DNA of 32,287 bases. Source: Leucobacter ruminantium (lineage in GTDB: Bacteria; Actinomycetota; Actinomycetes; Actinomycetales; Microbacteriaceae). This document shows positions 30,672-32,287 of this stretch, piece by piece. How positions within the stretch are numbered: position 1 is the stretch's first letter; every line of letters begins with the position of its first letter. The notes under the pieces were generated by a model that had not been told where the DNA came from, ran no database searches, and saw only the letters and a program-made list of their open reading frames with translations. The stretch covers positions 1 through 32,287 of the forward strand of contig NZ_JAGDYL010000030.1 in assembly GCF_017565705.1 (NCBI RefSeq), read 5' to 3'. The translations under genes and the position numbers were made by a program.

Positions 30672-30702
30672 TTGACTTCAAGTTAACTTGAAGTTCTAGC
30701 GT
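30672..30702 (+). promoter_or_regulatory. SoxR box inside the exporter promoter
   Basis: TTGACT (-35, 30672-30677) and TAGCGT (-10, 30697-30702) are separated by 19 bp, the long spacer that MerR-family activators twist into register. A perfect 20-bp palindrome (30675-30694, centre AAGTTAACTT) fills it and agrees with the SoxR box. The -10 ends 7 nt before the GTG at 30710, so the transcript should start at the start codon. Confidence 0.88.
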
Positions 30703-30709
30703 AGCAGGC

Positions 30710-32146
30710 GTGACCTCATCGACACCAGAACATCAGCAACAGTCCGCATCCAGCAGCCCTCCAACACCCGAATCTGGATGGGGCGCTCTCTTTTCGAAGC
30801 CGCACCTATCGGCGGTCATCATCATGGCCAGCGGGGTCGGCCTGTACGCGATGAACCTGTACTTCACCGCAGCCCTTATGCCAACCGTCGTCGCGGAGAT
30901 CGGTGGCGAGCAATACTATGCCTGGGCGTCAACCGGGTATCTGATCACCGCAGTGATCGCGACGATGTTCGTGAGCCGCATGCTCACCACTCAGGGCGCT
31001 GCCCGCGCCTACGTCACCGCGTACCTGCTCTTCGCTGCCGGGACCCTCATCAGCGCAGCAAGCCCGACGATGGAACTGTTCGTGACCGGGCGAGCAGTGC
31101 AAGGCTTTGGGGCAGGCCTACTCACCGGTCTTGGGTACGCTGTGATCCGAAGCGTGCTGCCTCAGGCGCTGTGGACTCGTGGCACCGGAGTGGTGTCCGC
31201 GATGTTCGGCGTCGGCACCCTCGTGGGGCCTGCACTTGGCGGTGTGTTCGCCGAGGTCGGCGCATGGCGGGCAGCGTTCGGAGTGCTCGCTGCACTTGCG
31301 GTCGTCCTGTCGCTCGTGACGCTGCGTGCCCTGCCACGACAGAAGCCTGCGAAGTCGCCCCGGTCGCGTGTCCCGATTCCGTCGATCATTGCACTCGCCC
31401 TGACCTCAGCAACGCTCAGCCTCAGCTCGACCCTCTCAACCTTCTGGGTGCCGGTCATGATCGGCGCAGGGCTGCTCCTTCTCATCGTGTTTCTCGCCGT
31501 CGACGCCCGCGACGCCAACGGCGTACTCCCCAGGCTCACCTATGTCCGCGGAAACCGGGTCAAATGGGTGTATCTCACAGTGGCGGCGCTATGCGCGGGC
31601 GTCATGACCGAGAACTTCATCCCCCTGTTCGGCCAGCAACTCGCAAACCTCTCCCCGCTGCTGGCGGGACTCCTCGGCGCGGTTCTGTCGTTGGGGTGGG
31701 TCGTTGCCCAGCTCTTCAGCGCGAACGCCACAGGCAAGGTCGCTCGCAGACTCACTCGTACCGGTCCAGTGCTCCTCACCCTGGGCCTGGCAACCTACGG
31801 AGCACTGCAAGCCACGCACGCCTCGGCGTTCACCGTCGTGTTGTGGGTGGTCATGCTGTTGATCGCCGGTATCGGAATCGGGCTCGCATTCCCGCATCTC
31901 TCAGTCGCAGCAATGAGCAGCAGCGACGACGAAACCGAAGGCGCGAAAGCGGCAGCCGCCGTCAGCACGACCCAACTGATCGCGTTCACCCTGACCTCCG
32001 CGATCGCAGGAAACCTGCTCGCCCTCGGGAGCGCAAGCGAACTCGCCGCCGCCCGCTGGCTCATACTAGGAATCGCCGCTCTCACCGTCATCGGCATCGT
32101 TACCGCACTCCTCGTCACTGCGACGCCTCGGAAGTCCAGCAACTGA
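30710..32146 (+). CDS. MFS exporter, SoxR-controlled
   Basis: A 478-aa major facilitator protein with 12-14 hydrophobic helices. WASTGYLITAVIATMFVSRML and RAVQGFGAGLLTGLGYAVIRS are early conserved blocks, and VGTLVGPALGGVFAEVGAWR fits antiporter motif C, so it is a proton-driven exporter rather than an importer. GTG at 30710 is the start; there is no Shine-Dalgarno and the promoter places transcription start at this base, which points to leaderless translation. Divergent soxR makes redox-cycling drugs, phenazine- or quinone-like compounds, the likely inducers and perhaps substrates. The gene ends 46 bp before the right-hand IS terminus. Confidence 0.92.
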   Translation: MTSSTPEHQQQSASSSPPTPESGWGALFSKPHLSAVIIMASGVGLYAMNLYFTAALMPTVVAEIGGEQYYAWASTGYLITAVIATMFVSRMLTTQGAARAYVTAYLLFAAGTLISAASPTMELFVTGRAVQGFGAGLLTGLGYAVIRSVLPQALWTRGTGVVSAMFGVGTLVGPALGGVFAEVGAWRAAFGVLAALAVVLSLVTLRALPRQKPAKSPRSRVPIPSIIALALTSATLSLSSTLSTFWVPVMIGAGLLLLIVFLAVDARDANGVLPRLTYVRGNRVKWVYLTVAALCAGVMTENFIPLFGQQLANLSPLLAGLLGAVLSLGWVVAQLFSANATGKVARRLTRTGPVLLTLGLATYGALQATHASAFTVVLWVVMLLIAGIGIGLAFPHLSVAAMSSSDDETEGAKAAAAVSTTQLIAFTLTSAIAGNLLALGSASELAAARWLILGIAALTVIGIVTALLVTATPRKSSN

Positions 32147-32192
32147 CCCGTCCCAACGTAGCGAACTGTCAACTGGCTACACCAGCGGCACA

Positions 32193-32287
32193 GGGACTGT
32201 CTGAATAATGGTGTGTGAGGGTCCGGCCTGATCCGAAAGGAGATGGCCGTGGCTGACACGACCACTGTCGTTGTTGACGACGAGATG
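32193..32287 (+). mobile_element. 5' end of an IS256-like insertion sequence (right copy, cut by window edge)
   Basis: Exact reverse complement of bases 1-95: terminal repeat starting GGGACTGTCTG, ribosome binding site AAAGGAG at 32236-32242, and transposase start. The match stops exactly at 32193 (a C precedes it at the left copy, an A here). The element is oriented outward and continues beyond the window. Confidence 0.7.
32249..32287 (+). CDS. transposase N-terminus, partial (IS256-like)
   Basis: The first 13 codons (VADTTTVVVDDEM) are identical to the left-hand copy. GTG at 32249 is 6 nt after AAAGGAG. An ATG at 32243 is in frame but overlaps the binding site. The rest lies outside the window. 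Confidence 0.55.
   Translation, partial: MADTTTVVVDDEM

Noticed and set aside
1-32287. A proven 32-kb composite transposon
   Set aside because: The identical inverted ends are also what a contig broken at IS copies would look like; without the flanks mobility cannot be claimed.

Overview
The window looks like an accessory, mobile-element-rich stretch of a high-GC Gram-positive actinobacterium, most likely a Micrococcales member such as Microbacteriaceae (the family is inferred, not shown). Support comes from the high GC, frequent GTG/TTG starts, two promoters with leaderless geometry, an actinobacterial TraA-type (MobF) relaxase and many ATGA-overlapping gene pairs. No rRNA, tRNA or CRISPR array was seen.

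Layout. Both ends (1-95 and 32193-32287) are the same 95 bp in inverted orientation: the 5' end of an IS256-like element with the first codons of its transposase, each reading out of the window. Positions 157-1465 hold a complete IS3-family element. Positions 1518-10708 hold small regulator-plus-target modules: map facing a leaderless XRE regulator; a GlxA-type regulator facing a four-gene DJ-1/PfpI operon; a tetR-SGNH hydrolase operon; and a marR-lysE-nucleotidyltransferase-membrane protein operon. Positions 10895-15114 carry a membrane-anchored esterase, a FAD monooxygenase and a membrane-anchored beta-propeller protein, all on the minus strand.

Positions 15587-18110 are a scar: a 5'-truncated MFS exporter, a second IS3-family element of the same length as the first, a 52-bp inverted remnant of that element's 3' end, a truncated CDF metal exporter and a decayed copy of the relaxase 5' end. 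Positions 18182-22204 form a minus-strand metal cassette (chrA, a TPC-type P1B ATPase, a VIT-family transporter). It lies between the decayed relaxase start and the better-preserved relaxase gene at 22411-24969, which are in the same orientation. That relaxase is itself cut off before its last helicase motifs and is followed by a large serine recombinase (25025-26590) and two minus-strand genes of unknown function, which looks like the edge of an integrated element.

Positions 27970-32146 hold two divergent pairs: lysE with a MocR/GntR regulator, and soxR with an MFS exporter. The second pair has a clear SoxR box inside a 19-bp spacer promoter that fires at the GTG start codon.

Together the genes suggest a cargo of export and detoxification functions (two LysE exporters, an intact and a broken MFS, metal transporters, oxidoreductase and hydrolases), each with its own local regulator, assembled on a conjugative backbone that later lost an intact relaxase.
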